Below are positions 22,336 through 36,000 of a stretch of DNA of 64,000 nucleotides, piece after piece. The position numbers and the translations under genes are program-made. The DNA comes from Pigoraptor chileana (lineage: Eukaryota > Opisthokonta > Filasterea): positions 1 to 64,000 of the forward strand of contig CALSCR010002518.1 of the NCBI GenBank assembly GCA_943704495.1. Direction: 5' to 3'. Under the pieces are notes generated by a model. It saw nothing but the letters and a program-made list of their open reading frames with translations. It had not been told where the DNA came from and searched no databases. Numbering within the stretch: position 1 is the first letter of the stretch; every line of letters starts with the position of its first letter.

Positions 22336-25300
22336 TTATGTGACAAGGCTCAGTCTCGAAGACCGCGTTGATGACGGGGGTATCGGCGCCATCTTCTTTG
22401 CAAGCCCTTCAATGCGCAGAAAGTGGTTCTTTGCAAGTAGATGACGCTTTGCAACGTATGCCCGGAATTCGTCCGCGTAACTTTCGTAGAGTCCACCAGG
22501 GAGCAGGGCATGCACCGCGGCCTCGTCCTTAGTGAGCAAAACGCAATTCCACGGAGACAGCTCTCGCGATGTGTCCCATCGGCAGAGGGTGAGCTCGTCG
22601 AGCTGCTTGACGCCGCTGAGGGAACTCTGCCCGTTCCACACTGTCTCCACAATATAGCGTATGTCGGTTGGCTGCAGGAGATGCACGATGCGCGGGTTGC
22701 CGCCCTTCTCCTCCTCTTCCTGGCGCACAGTGGACAGCAATGTTCGGAAGAACGCGAGGTCGGTTCGCTGCACGGCGTCGTTCTCGTGCATGATGCAGGA
22801 CAGACACTTGCCCATTGTGCGCATAGTCGAGTTGATGTCAAAGTCATCCGGGGAGTAGTAGCTGTTGCAGTTGCGGCAGTAGTGGATGCGCCGGCTCTTG
22901 TGGACCAGCGTCTCCACTTGCTGCTCACAATTAAAAGCAACGAGCAAAAAGAAATGTCAGCATCCACGATAGGCAAAGGAAACTTGCAACGTCCAATGCA
23001 ACCATCCATGCGCGTCACAATACTGGCACGGCACGCACCTTCTTGCCTGCCTCGGGGTTGAACTCCGGTGTTTCAATAAACTGAAGAAAGAGATGTGTGA
23101 TGCGCTTTCGCAGCCCTGATGTCATAGAAGTGGCCGATAGAAAAAAGTAGACAGTGAGATCAGTGCGTTCCATCGCACACAGAGAGGCCATCCACCGCGG
23201 TTCAAAATGCAACAGCTTCGCCCGCAGACACCCACCAACAAGACTGGCATCGCGACATCCCCGGATGACAAGATCGGCCTCGCGGTCAATCAGGGACAAC
23301 AGCTCCCTCGTCAGCTTGCAGTCGTGCTCCTGTGCAGCGACAGATCAATTGGAGACACCGCGTGAACACACATTTTTTCACCAATTTGACGGCCACAAGA
23401 GATATTGCCAAAAGAACAGCACAGCCGGTATGTTTGGTGCTGTGCATGCAGAGGACCAGACGTGAGAAAGCGCACACACCTTCACGGTGTACTTCACTTG
23501 AAGCAGCACATCCAGGCGCTCATCGAGAGTGAGCGACTGCTGCGTCACACTTTCAAATATGTCTCTGAGTGCGCGAGCCCGGATTGTGCTGGGCGTGTCC
23601 ACCTCTGTGATCTTCCCGTCCGTGTTGAGCCACTGCTTAGGCGCCGCAATCTACTCCGCGGTGAGTTAAACACATGGTGGGAGTGGGAAAATCAAACAAA
23701 GGCAAATGTCAGTGCTACAACATAGTGGTATCTCAGCAGTAACCCCTCACAAATGAGTTGCGAGCCGCCTTCTTAGCTCTAGCATGCAAACTCACGCACT
23801 AAACTTACCGCGTCGAGGAATTTTTTGATACGAAGGTCTTTTGTCTCTTGGATAGCCTCGCACTTGAGCCTGTCAATCGAGGCAATGAGCGTGCACTCCT
23901 GCTGCAGCAGCTCCTCCATGCGGGCCTTGCGCTCGTCGTCAGTGAGCTTCTCTGCCTTGATCGCACCCACCATCCGCTCTCGCCACGCTGCGCACAAGCA
24001 ATAAGCGAGACAATCAGGCAAGGGTTGCAAGTGGCCAGGGCATTCCTATTGGGCGTTTCAATATGTTCTCGCAAAAAAACGCAGCCATTGACTCACTCTC
24101 AAGTCCGTGGTAGAGGAAGTCAAAGTCATCACGGGTGCGTGGGTGTGTGGCGCGGGCTATTGCCTTCTGGTGCGCAATCTCTTTCTCCCTGAGTTTTCGC
24201 TCCTCTTCCTGCGAGCGGCCCGTGGGACACGCAAAGCACGCTAAGGTCAGCACAGGACATCTCTTGACTTTAACCAGCATCATCGGCGCGCACACTCCAA
24301 CACACATATACACACGCACACACACGCACACACACACACACATAAACAAAGCCCTTCTATGCACCTCATGCTGCCACATCTGCTGGCCCTGTCGCATTTC
24401 GCGCACTGTCTTGGCACGCCGCCGACCAAACATTCCCCGCGCAAATGACTGGATAGTGACTGTGGCCTTGAGCACAAGTGCGTGCCACTCGTCTGCTGTC
24501 ATGTACTTTCCGGGATGGATGATCTTGTCGTTAATGTCGTGCACAAAGCAGCCCGTCTTGTCCATCTGCGTCGAGTGGTCCCGCTTCGCCTGCTGGGTGC
24601 GGTTGCGAGTGTCGACTGTCTGTGTGTCGCGATGGAACTTCTCCACGACGCGAGCGTTGCCCTTGCGCTTGTCTGTCTGTGTCGTTGCGTGGTGATACTC
24701 CTTGCCACTCTTCCGGTTAAGAAATCCGCCAATGAACGCCTTGCGCAGCCCCTCCCGTTTCACGTGGACATGCACAATCCGAGGCTCCGACGCTTCGGGT
24801 GCGGACTCTCCAGTCTGCGCGCCAGACGAACGCTGTCCCCCCTTTTCGTCCTCCTTTATCGTCACTTCCATAACAAACTCGAGAGAAAGCGGCGTCGCAG
24901 CGCGGTATGGCGCGCGTGGCTTACTGCTGTCGGCTTGCTCATGTGCATGTGCATTGCCCTCAGCCGCCCCGTGTCCGTGCGCCGCCTGCTTGGGGCTTCG
25001 CTCAGCTGCAGCATGCTGTGCGTGTGCGTGCGCCATTGCAAGTGGATGCGACGAATCGTCGGCGGCGAGGGGCGTCTCGCCCGCATAGGATACGGTGAGG
25101 CGGATGCCACCGTTCAGAATAGGCAGGTCTCCGAGTCGGACCTCGTCATGTACAGCCTTATCTGCATATTCCGCACCGTATAAATGCACGCCAATCGAGT
25201 CACTAACCCGGTCATCACACCGCGCGTCTCATACGTGCAGAGTGACAAAGACTTCAATACCGAAAAGCACCCACCTCCAAGCTTCAGTTCCAACATCGAC

Positions 25301-26166
25301 GATGAATACCGCAACTTCCGTCCCAAAACTCCTTTCACTTCGAAGATTGAGTCCCGCTCACCAAACGCGTCAACAATGGTATCTCCGGTTGATGCCACAA
25401 AGAATGTAACTGCAACGCGTAGCAGAAGTTTGTAGTTGAACACAATGTTAATACGACGGACATTAACAACCACGCAGCAAACAAAGGCAGCAAAGTGAAC
25501 AGGAAGGGCCGCTGGCCGTCGCATACCGTGCAACTTCTCGTCGTCGTCGTCTTCGTTATCAAGCTGTTGCAGCTGTCCTCGGAGCACTTCTGCGTCTTGT
25601 GTATTGCCCGCCATGGGAATCCGCACAGACGAACCGGGCTGCACAACATCGGGGGACTCACCACGAGATGCCGCGTCTGACGTATTCAAATGAGATACTC
25701 AAAATTTCAATTCAACAGGCCATTACGTGAAACAGTGAAGCAGCAGGACCAATGCTCGAAAATTGTCAAGTAACACAGGTCACAGATACACACCCTCATC
25801 TTCATCCCTTCCCGCCATCGCTGATGACTGCTGATCGCGTGCTGCACCATCACCCTCTGGGCCATCTTCAAGCTCTCCGAGCGCCGGCTCTGCTTCCTTT
25901 TCTTCCGCAGCTGCATCTCCGTCGCCCGCGGCGCCCGCGTCACCCTCGTCCATACCAACGGTGTCTTCGGGTGTCTCCTCTCGTGTCTCTACGGCGACTG
26001 CCCCACTGATTTCCACATCTTCACTCTCCTGAACTACGCCTTCATCGCCGTTGAGGTCAGCGTCTTCCGCGTGCGTCTCTTCGTTCTCCGCGTTCTCATC
26101 GTGTTCGGCGGCGTCCACTGCATTGTCGTCGTAACTAACACCTTCATTCTCTTCGCCGTCGACCAT
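22336..26166 (-). CDS. IQUB: IQUB (IQ and ubiquitin-like domain protein; FAP253-like)
   Basis: Axonemal protein linked to radial spoke 1 and the inner-arm docking region. Ten exons, 5' to 3': 25794-26166, 25527-25676, 25271-25409, 24365-25202, 24097-24208, 23809-23987, 23480-23650, 23236-23329, 23039-23115, 22336-22920; 905 residues (human 791). The first 130 residues are strongly acidic. A ubiquitin-like fold spans exons 2-4 (VTFFVASTGDTIVDAFGE ... GGIRLTVSYAG). IQUB signatures follow: FIGGFLNRKSGKEYHHATTQ, KFHRDTQTVD, STQMDKTG, IIHPGKYMTADEWHA, then the IQ motif TIQSFARGMFGRRRA. Later blocks DFDFLYHGLE, DERLDVLL, LIDREADLVIRG, FIETPEFNPEAGKK, a YCRNCN/CLSCI cysteine pair and SPWNCVLLTKDEAAVH all match the human protein. 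The donor at the end of exon 3 (after 25271) is the least certain junction. Confidence 0.93.
24296..24347. repeat. CA-rich microsatellite in IQUB intron 4
   Basis: Run of CACATATACACACGCACACACAC type repeats within the intron between IQUB exons 4 and 5. Confidence 0.85.
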
Positions 26167-26401
26167 TATGACGTGCGCGATGCCGGATCGCACCGCCTTT
26201 TCAGTTCTCTGTGACTTATGTGCCGGCAAACACCTTTGTTGTTTTTTAATCTTTAAAGCAGATGGCGAGTCCCTTCTTGTCTTCCCTGAAGTTTCTGTAA
26301 AACTGCGTAGTCGGTTTGGTTTAGTCGGCACGGCGTCGGTCGGCGCGTGCAATCTCAACCGATGTCCCCAAATTGGGCGAACTTCCAGACTCTGATTCAG
26401 T

Positions 26402-26841
26402 CTAATTTGGCGGGCACCCGGCGCACGAACCCAGGCGACGATCCCCATGACAACGGTCGCCACGGGTTGCCAGGTCGCGCAGGGTGAGGGTTTCATCCCG
26501 CCAGATGACCTCGCACTGCCGCAGGAATTCGTCCGACTTTTCAGCGATCTCCAAATTAATTGGCACGGGTGAGTTCGACCATTGGCTGGGATCGATTTGA
26601 ATTTTTTCACCTGTGCAATAATGATCCACACCCTGCAAACGCAAGCTGACACAACACTGACACAACCACGAGCAATGCAGTGTGTGCGTCCTGCCGCTCT
26701 TGCATGCGCCAGCTGACATGAGAAAGAGCGCAGTTGAGCACTAACAGAAATATCTTACAGTGTATGTTTTTTCTGCGTCGACTGCAAAACCCCGACGCTA
26801 AGAAATCGTAACATTTTTTATGAGGCACGGACACTAATCAT
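26402..26841 (-). CDS. small unrecognised protein, probable three-exon gene
   Basis: I do not recognise this protein. The best-supported part is the last exon, 26402-26632 on the minus strand. After a good acceptor (TTTGCAG) it reads GVDHYCTGEKIQIDPSQW, SNSPVPINLEIAEKSDEF, LRQCEVIWRDETLTLRDLA and ends in a Cys/Gly-rich tail (CHGDRRLGSCAGCPPN). Its composition looks like a real folded protein, with helices of mixed charge and several cysteines. A phase-consistent model adds a 23-nt exon 26759-26781 and a 7-nt start exon 26835-26841 (ATG at 26841), 86 residues in all; these two small exons are weak, and the donor GTGTCC is poor. It would be divergent from dynein B, with 165 nt between the starts. 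Cilium-related function is only a guess from the neighbourhood. Confidence 0.4.
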
Positions 26842-26960
26842 TTCAGTAGTTATTGGTGCAAAGATAGAGTGTGGTCCGCGTGTGCTGGAGAGACGTCGGG
26901 CGCATCTGCCCTCTCTCGTTTGCGGACGGCACACCGCCTGACGGCGTGATTTCTGTTCCT

Positions 26961-26968
26961 TATATATA
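26961..26968 (+). promoter_or_regulatory. TATA-like element of dynein B
   Basis: TATATATA 39-46 nt upstream of the dynein B ATG at 27007, implying a leader of about 10-20 nt. Confidence 0.5.
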
Positions 26969-27006
26969 TTTCTTGGATCGACACTGCCGTCGGTCGACAA
27001 CCGAAA

Positions 27007-30000
27007 ATGTCGGTCACTCCCAAACTAAAGTCGCCTATGGAGGGGTCGACTTCACTTCCGCCGCTGAATCCTGCTGGTCAGCGTTCAGTGGTCGTGGGTG
27101 GCGGTGCATCCAGTTCTGGTGCGCGCGGCACTCTTGGAGGCTCGCTGTTCACTAAGGTGGTCGACGGCCGGGAAACTCTGACAAACACATTTTCGTTGCG
27201 GGACGAGTTCGACAAAACGCTCATGACGATCATGTGAGTCTGTGCTCGAAATTCTTATCTGTTTGTTAGTTCCTATTCCTGCGTAACTTGCTTGAGTTCG
27301 GGCGCTTATTTATAATTATGTTTTTGTTGTGCAGCCAAGAGAAGGCCGTCGCAAGCATCAAGACAACTGAACGCCATACGAAGCGGTCGCCGCATGTTAC
27401 ACCTCCTGAGCTACCCGACGAGGTAATGAGAGAGTCTGTGGTCAATCTGTTGCCTCTACTGTGTGATATCGACAGTTCCGTTTGTTATGGCCTTTTCTGA
27501 ACCTTGCCTATTATCGTGTCTGGACGCAGCTCAAGCCGTCTGAGCGCCAACAGCGGAAAACATACTATGAGTTCATGAAGCAGCGGGTGATGGTGGAGAC
27601 TGTGTCTCCGCTCGATGACGACACATACAGCCGCATCACTGCGCTGGTGCCTGCGGTGCTCAGAACGAAGAAAACGGTGGACGTACAGAAGACCCTCGGC
27701 TTCGAAATTCGTGCCGAGTATGAGGAGAGCATCAAGCGATCCATGGGTGCGTTGGAAGCTGTTACTATGGCGCGAAACTTATGTATTGTGTTCACTCATG
27801 TTGTGCCCATGTTGTTTGGGATATAATATTTATGTATTATTTCTTCTCCTAATGTCTGCCGTATTTTGTCTGGCACAGTGCAATTCAAGCTCAAGTCGCT
27901 TGAGGAGGAGTACTCACACTCCCTGCTTTATAAGACATTGAGGTGAGTCTTGTGACGCCGCATTGACGAACACGTTTGTGGTGATTGATTCCCGATGGGC
28001 AGTCGAATGGCGTGGACTGTGGCTAATTGTTCTTCTGTGCGCATCCCAGCCCGTTCTACGAACACCCTGAGCGCTCGCGGCAAGGGTTCCGCGATGCCTG
28101 CGCTGTCATTCGGCGAGAGTTGTTTGTGACGCATCCTTACATGCGCCAGCTGCTGTTTATGTGGCACAAGTATGATGCGCTGCGCCTGGTCGATGTTCAG
28201 CGCATACGCTCCCCCGCAGCGGTGGACACCCAGGCATTCAACACGAAAATGGCCATTGGCAGGGACAAGATTGAGCAGCGTCTGTTGGACGGGTGGGTGT
28301 ATCCGCGATGTGTGCCGTCTTGTTGTAGTGCACCGCAACAATGCATTCTGTTTGGTCGTAGTTCTGCCAACTGATGGCAAATGCGCGATAATTTTGTGCG
28401 GCTGCAGGTGGCACTCCGAAGTTCTCAATCTCTTTTGCAACATCGAAGGCATCAGCATTGAAGAGTCGCGTTTGGGGCAGTTTTACGACACAGCGACGGT
28501 ACTGATGTCGAATCAGCTGCGCGGCATGCTGATGAACTCGATGGCGGACTACGAGCAGCTCTTTGTGCGTGGAGAGCGCAACACCATGCCCGTCTTCTCT
28601 TTGCGCCTCGTCATTGACAACAACCACGTCCGCTTTGAGCCGAGCCTCCTCGATCTTGAGACGGTTGTTCTCGATGTGTTTGACCTGATTTCGGGAAGCC
28701 TGCAGCGCATCGGGGAGGTTAAGGCTGAGCTCAATGTGCTCGACGCCGTGGAAAACGATGGGCCGTCATGGATTGGTGGGTGTCTGGTGTCTGCTGGCAG
28801 TGCAATAATGTGTGTGCAAGATGGATTAGCCGTCGTGGGACTGTCCTTGCATTGCGTTTGCATTCGCCTAATTGCTCCTCCTTCACCTTGTTGTGCAGAT
28901 GCCGCTATTGCACCATCTGTCGTCACCGCCTTCAAGGACTCTGTTCGGCGCGCGTTTCACGAGCAACTGCAGGAGACGAAGGACCACTTGCAAGTGTACG
29001 ACAAGTACAGCTTTTTGTTTTCGGACGAAGCTTCGCAGGGTGTGCGCACGTTCATCACGAGCGAGCATACTTTTGAGGAGTATGTCGAGGAGATTGAGCG
29101 GTTCCGCAACATTTCGCGAGAAATCAAGAGCAATCCGAACAACCTGTTTTTCGATGTGACACACGTGAACTGCGACGAGGCCAAGAGCGCGCTCTCGGAG
29201 AAGGCGCTGGAGCATGCCAACAAGCTCATTGAGCGCTGTCTGCAGGACCACCGCGACAAATCGATTGCCATCTGCGACCGCTACGACAGGATCAGCGAGC
29301 GCGCGCTCACTGTTCCCGTCGACACAAAGGACATGATCGACCTCATGTCATACATTGAGGGTGTGCGCGAGAGGGAGCAGCAGGACCTTTTCCTCGCGGT
29401 GACCGAAGCGCGCCGTCGGCTTCAATACCTTATTGAAGTTCGCTCTCTCGCGAAGGGCGACTTTGAGCTGAACACACGCACGCTCACGTGGCCTCATCGT
29501 CTTGAGCCGATATTCGAGCAGAATGCGCGCATCATCATGGAGGCGCGCACAAAGGGCGAGCGCAGCCTCCTTGAACGGCGCGATATGGTGCAGAACTCGC
29601 TGGATGCGTGCGCCGCCCGCCTCGAGAAGTTCAACTCGTGCGGGGACATCAACGAGATGGTCGAATATGCCAAGGAGATCCAGGCGCTGCAGAAACGCAT
29701 CACGGATCTCTCCGAGGACATTACGCGCATCAATTTCGAGGAGCGGCTGTTTGAGTGGCAGCAGACGAGCTATCCGTCGCTGCAGACCATCACCACGACG
29801 CTCCAGCCGTTCCAGAAGCTCTACTCGTGCGCCATCAAGTGGCGGAAGTCGCAGAGGGGATGGATGGACGGATCGCTGCTTACAATGAACCCGGAGACGG
29901 TCGAGAGCGACGTCGAAGAGTTTTGGCGGGAGATCTACAAGGTTTCCAAGGCGTTTCCCGAAAACTCTGCACCCTTCCAGCTCGCTGAGACGATCAAGGC

Positions 30001-33000
30001 ACAGATCACCGAGTTCAAGTCGTTTATTCCGATCATCCAAGTGCTCTGCAACAGGGGCATCCGCAAGCGTCACTGGGAGAAGATGTCCGAAATTGTCGGC
30101 GTCGACATCACGCCTGACAGCACGACGTCGCTCACCAAAATGCTCAAGCTCGATCTGCAGCCGCACATGGAGCAGTTTCAGGCGATCAGCGATGCGGCGA
30201 CCAAGGAGTATTCGCTTGAGAAGGCGATGGAGAAGATGAAGAGCGACTGGGATCCCATTGAATTCGTTCTGCACGAGTACCGTGACACGGGCATCCACAT
30301 TCTCTCTGGTGTTGACGACATCCAGTCTGTGCTTGACGACCAGATTGTGAAGACGCAGACGATGTCAGGGTCGCCCTTCATCAAGCCGTTTGAGAAGGAG
30401 GTGAAGGAGTGGGAGATGATCCTGCTCAACGTCCAGGAGATCATCGATGAGTGGCTCAAGGTGCAGAGCCAGTGGCTCTATCTGGAGCCCATCTTCAGTT
30501 CGGAGGACATCATGCGGCAGATGCCCGAGGAGGGACGCATGTTCCGGCAGGTCGACAGCACTTGGCGCGCCGTCATGATCAACTGCGCAAAGGACACGCA
30601 CGTTCTCGTCGCAACCACGATGCCCTATCTGCTCAAGCGCCTGCGCGAGTCAAACGCGATGCTCGACCAGATCAACAAGGGTCTCAACGAATACCTCGAG
30701 ATCAAGCGTCTCTATTTCCCGCGCTTCTTCTTTCTCTCGAACGATGAGATGCTCGAAATTCTGTCTGAGACGAAGGACCCGATGCGCGTGCAGCCCCATC
30801 TCAAGAAGTGCTTTGAGGGCATTGCATCGCTTGGCTTCACCAAGGACCTGGAAATCAACGCCATGTACAGCAGCGAGCAAGAGCGCGTGGATCTGAGCGG
30901 CGTAGTGTCGACGGCTGCGGCGAAGGGCAACGTGGAGCGCTGGCTGCTGCAGGTGCTGGACCTCATGAAGGTCAGTCTGCGCGACGTTATTGGGCAATCG
31001 GTCAAGGCATACGCCGCCGACACGCGCAAGGACTGGGTCCTCAACTGGCCCGGCCAGGTCGTGCTGTGCGGCTCGCAGATATTCTGGACGCTCGAAGTGC
31101 ACGAGGCCATTCGCGCCGGAAACAAGGGGCTCCGCAAGTACCATGCAAAGCTCACCCATCAGCTCGAAGACATTGTCGATCTCGTGCGTGGGCGCCTTCC
31201 GATGCTGAATCGCATCACACTCGGTGCGCTTGTCGTCATTGACGTTCACGCGCGCGACGTGGTGAAGGATCTCGTCGACAAGAACGTCGAGACGGAAGAC
31301 GACTTTCAGTGGCTGTCGCAGCTCCGATACTACTACGAGGGCGGGGACATCAAGTCGCGCATGATTAACGCGACTGTACAGTACGGCTACGAGTACCTGG
31401 GCAACACACCCCGCCTCGTCATTACGCCGCTCACCGACCGATGCTATCGCACGCTCATTGGCGCATATCACCTCAACCTCGGAGGTGCGCCCGAGGGACC
31501 TGCCGGCACGGGCAAGACGGAGACGGTTAAGGATCTCGCAAAGGCGCTTGCGAAGCAGTGCGTTGTCTTTAACTGCTCCGATGGTCTCGACTACATTGCA
31601 ATGGGCAAGTTCTTCAAGGGTCTTGCGTCGACGGGTGCATGGTCGTGCTTTGACGAGTTCAACCGCATCGACCTCGAGGTGCTTTCCGTCATTGCACAGC
31701 AGATTCTCACCATCCAGCGAGCGATTCAGATGAAGCTGGCGATGTTCAACTTTGAGGGCACCGATCTCAAGCTCGACCCAACTTGCTCCGTCTTCATCAC
31801 GATGAACCCGGGATACGCCGGCCGCTCTGAGCTTCCCGACAACCTCAAGGTGCTTTTCCGCACTGTCGCCATGATGGTCCCCGACTATGCAATGATTGGA
31901 GAGATCTCGCTCTACTCGGTTGGATTTGTCCAGGCTCGCAGTCTTTCGGTGAAGATTGTGACGACATATCGCCTCTGCTCTGAGCAGCTGTCGTCGCAGT
32001 ACCACTACGATTACGGCATGCGTGCAGTGAAGGCCGTGCTCGCCGCCGCCGGCAACCTCAAGCTCAAGTATCCCCAGGAGGACGAGAACATTCTCCTCCT
32101 CCGGTCGATCATGGACGTCAACCTGCCCAAGTTCCTTGCCCACGACGTGCCGCTCTTCCGGGGCATCATTTCAGATCTCTTCCCGGGCGTCGTTTTGCCC
32201 GCCCTTGACTACAACATATTCCGCGATGCGATTGCGGATGTGTGCAAGCGGGACAATCTGCAGCTGGTTCCGGTGTTCCTGGAGAAGATCATCCAGACAT
32301 ACGAGATGATGCTTGTCCGCCACGGCTTCATGCTCGTTGGCGGGCCGTTTGCGGGCAAGACGGAGGTGATCAAGGTGCTCAGCGGCGCCCTAACTGACCT
32401 TGCCACGCGCAATCTCATTGGCGAGCGCAAGGTGCAGTACAAGGTCATCAACCCGAAGGCCATCACTATGGGCCAGCTGTTTGGCCAGTTTGATCCCGTC
32501 ACGCACGAGTGGACCGATGGTATTGTCGCCAATGCCTTCCGCGAGTTTTCGTCGTCGACCGCGCCCGACCGCAAGTGGGTTGTGTTCGATGGGCCCGTTG
32601 ACACGCTCTGGATTGAGAGCATGAACACGGTACTCGACGACAACAAGAAGCTCTGTCTCATGTCGGGAGAAATCATCCAGATGAGCGACAGCATGAGCCT
32701 CATCTTTGAGGTGAACGATCTGTCGCAGGCCTCGCCCGCAACTGTGAGTCGATGCGGTATGATTTATATGGAGCCAAGCATCCTCGGCTGGCAGCCGCTG
32801 GTGACGTCCTGGTTTGCGCGCCTTCCTGAGTTTGTGACGGAGCGGCAGCGCACCGCCATCCGCCTCATGATCGACGCCTATGTGCCCCTTGGCCTTGCCG
32901 TTGTGCGCCGCGACTGCAAGGAAGTGTCCCCCACCAGCGACAGCAACCTCGTCCGGTCCATGATGAACATTTTCGACGCGCTCCTGGCCCAAATTGGCGA

Positions 33001-36000
33001 GAAGGAGGTCGAGGAAAACGTCGCGCTCACATGGATAACGTGCTCGCTCGCGTTTGCCATCATCTGGTCCGTCGGCGGAAGCGTCGACTATGAGGGTCGC
33101 AAGAAGTTTGACAAGCTGTTTCGCACAATGTCGACGTCGACCGAGGCCGATTATCTCCGCCTGCGCGAGTCGTTCGACATTGACACGACGAACGCTAGGC
33201 CGTGCCGCATCGAGGTCCCGATTCCTGACAAGGGCATGGTGTACGACTACACGTTTCTCCGTGATGGGCGCGGACGCTGGGCAATGTGGACGGATTCGAT
33301 TGAGCAGGACCTGCACTATCCGGCGAACACAAAGGTCAGCGAGATCATTGTGCAGACAATGGACACTGCGCGGTACACGTACCTTATGGACCTCCTCATC
33401 GGCCTCGGCAAGCCGCTGCTCTTTGTCGGGCCCACGGGCACGGGCAAGTCGGTCTACGTGAAGAACAAGCTGATGAACGGCCTCACCCAGGACAAGTACA
33501 TTCCTGTGTTTGTGAACTTCAGCGCGCAGACGAGCGCCAACCAGACACAGGACATCATCATGTCTAAGCTGGACAAGCGCCGCAAGGGCGTGTTTGGCCC
33601 CCCACTCGGCAAGAAGTGTGTCATTTTTGTCGACGACCTCAACATGCCCGCCCGCGAAGTGTACGGCGCACAGCCCCCGATCGAGCTTCTGCGGCAGTAC
33701 CTTGACCACGGCAACTGGTATGACCGTAAGGACACGTCGCGCATCAGCCTGATCGACATCCAGTTTGTGGCGGCAATGGGCCCGCCCGGCGGTGGCCGCA
33801 ATCCCGTCACCCAGCGCTTCCTTCGCCACTTCAACATGGTGTCGATTACGCCGTTTGAGGACGACACGCTCCAGCGCATCTTTGCCAGCGTTATCCGGTG
33901 GTACTTCACCGTAAACGAGTTCTCTGGCACGCTGCAGATACCTGGCGCGCAGATTGTGACGGCGACAATGGAAGTGTACAAGGCGGCGATGCAGAACCTC
34001 CTGCCAACGCCTGCCAAGTCGCACTACCTCTTCAATCTTCGCGATTTTGCGCGGGTTGTTCGGGGTGTGCTGCTCGTGAAGCCTGCGACCGTCGACAACA
34101 AGCAGAAGCTGATCCGCCTGTGGGTGCACGAGGTGTACCGCGTGTTCTACGACCGCCTCACGGAGGACATGGATCGCGTCTGGCTGCACCACACGCTGAA
34201 GGAGATCACACAGCGGCAGTTTGGCGAGAAGTTTGATGGGCTGTTCAGGCACTTTGCGAACAGCAGCGGCGAGGTGACCAACGAGGACATGCGCAGCCTC
34301 TTGTTTGGCGACCTCATGGCCACAGGGCAGGAGGACGCGCCCTACGACGAGGTGACGGACCTCAAGGCGCTCAATGCAGTGGTGGTCAAGTCGCTGGACG
34401 ACTACAACCAGACGCACAAGGCGACCATGAACCTCGTCATCTTCCGCTACGTCCTCGAGCACCTTAGCCGCATCGGCCGCGTGCTCAAGCAGGCTGGCGG
34501 CAACGCGCTCCTCGTCGGTGTCGGCGGCAGTGGCCGGCAGAGTCTCACTCGCCTCGCCGCCCACATGGCGGATCTTGAGGTCTTCCAGCCCGAGATCACA
34601 AAGAGCTACAGCAAGGTGGAATGGCGGGATGACCTGCGTCGCGTGCTGCGCAATGCGGGTCTGAAGGAGAAGAAAACGGTCTTTTTGTTCAACGACACGC
34701 AGGTCAAGGACGAGTCGTTCCTCGAGGACATCAACAACCTCCTCAACACGGGTGAGGTGCCCAACCTGTTTCCCCCGGAGGAGAGACAGGAGATCATCGA
34801 CGCACTGCGCGCGCGCCAATACCAGATCAACGCAGCCGCCGACTTTTCGCCGCTGTCGCTCTTCAACTTTTTTGTGGACTGCGTCAAGGACAACCTGCAC
34901 ATTGTGCTGTGCATGAGCCCCATTGGCGACGCCTTCCGCAACCGCCTGCGCCAGTTCCCCTCGCTCATCAACTGCTGCACGATCGACTGGTTTGAAGCGT
35001 GGCCGGAGGATGGCCTTGAGATTGTTGCGTCGCAGTTCCTGACGGATGTTGAGATGACGGACAGTGTGCGCGAGGCCGTCATTCGAGTGTGTCGCGAGTT
35101 TCACCAGTCGAACAGGCACCTGTCCCAGCGCTTCCTCGATACGCTTGGTCGCCACAACTACGTGACGCCGACCTCGTACCTTGAGCTCATCTCGTCGTTC
35201 AAGACCCTTGTTGGTCGCAAGCGTGACGAGATTTTGCGCCAGAAGCGTCGATATGAGGTTGGTCTCGAACGCCTCCAGTTTGCAGCGACGCAGGTTGCGG
35301 AGATGCAGCGTGAGCTCGAGAAGCTGAAGCCCAAGCTCGAGACGTCGCAGGAAGAGAACGCGCGGATGATCAAGGTCATCGAGAAGGACTCTGCCGCCGT
35401 CGAAACAAAGAGCGAAATGGTGCGTCGCGAGGAGGCCATTGCCAACAGCCAGGCAGACGCCGCCCGCGAGCTCAAGGACGAGTGCGAGCGCGATCTGTCA
35501 GAAGCGCTCCCAGCCCTCGAGGCCGCCCTCGCCGCTCTCAACACGCTCAAGCCTGCGGACATTACGATTGTCAAGTCGATGAAGAATCCGCCGGCAGGCG
35601 TGAAACTCGTGCTTGAGGCCGTATGCGTGATGAAGGACATCAAGCCCGCAAAGATTCCCGATCCAGCGGGGACCGGCGAGAAGATTCTTGACTACTGGGG
35701 ACCCTCCGTTAAAATGCTCGGCGATCTGAAGTTCCTCGACTCGCTCAAAGCGTTTGACAAGGACAACATCACGGTCGCCATCATGAAGAAGATCCGCACG
35801 GACTACATTCCGAACCCCGAATTCGTCCCCGACAAGGTGAAGAACGCGTCGTCGGCCGCAGAGGGTCTCTGCAAGTGGATTCGGGCGATGGAAGTGTACG
35901 ACCGCGTGCAAAAGGTTGTCGCGCCCAAGAAGGAGCGCCTCAACGAAGCCGAGCAGACGCTGGCGGAGACCATGAAGAAGCTGAACGCCAAGCGCGCTGA

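Noticed and set aside
24014-24096. Continuation of IQUB exon 5 past 24097
   Set aside because: A strong GTGAGT donor at 24096-24091 and the following exon restore the family sequence; the read-through end does not.
32390-35155. 921-codon open frame antisense to dynein B
   Set aside because: Same cause as in dynein A; no family resemblance.
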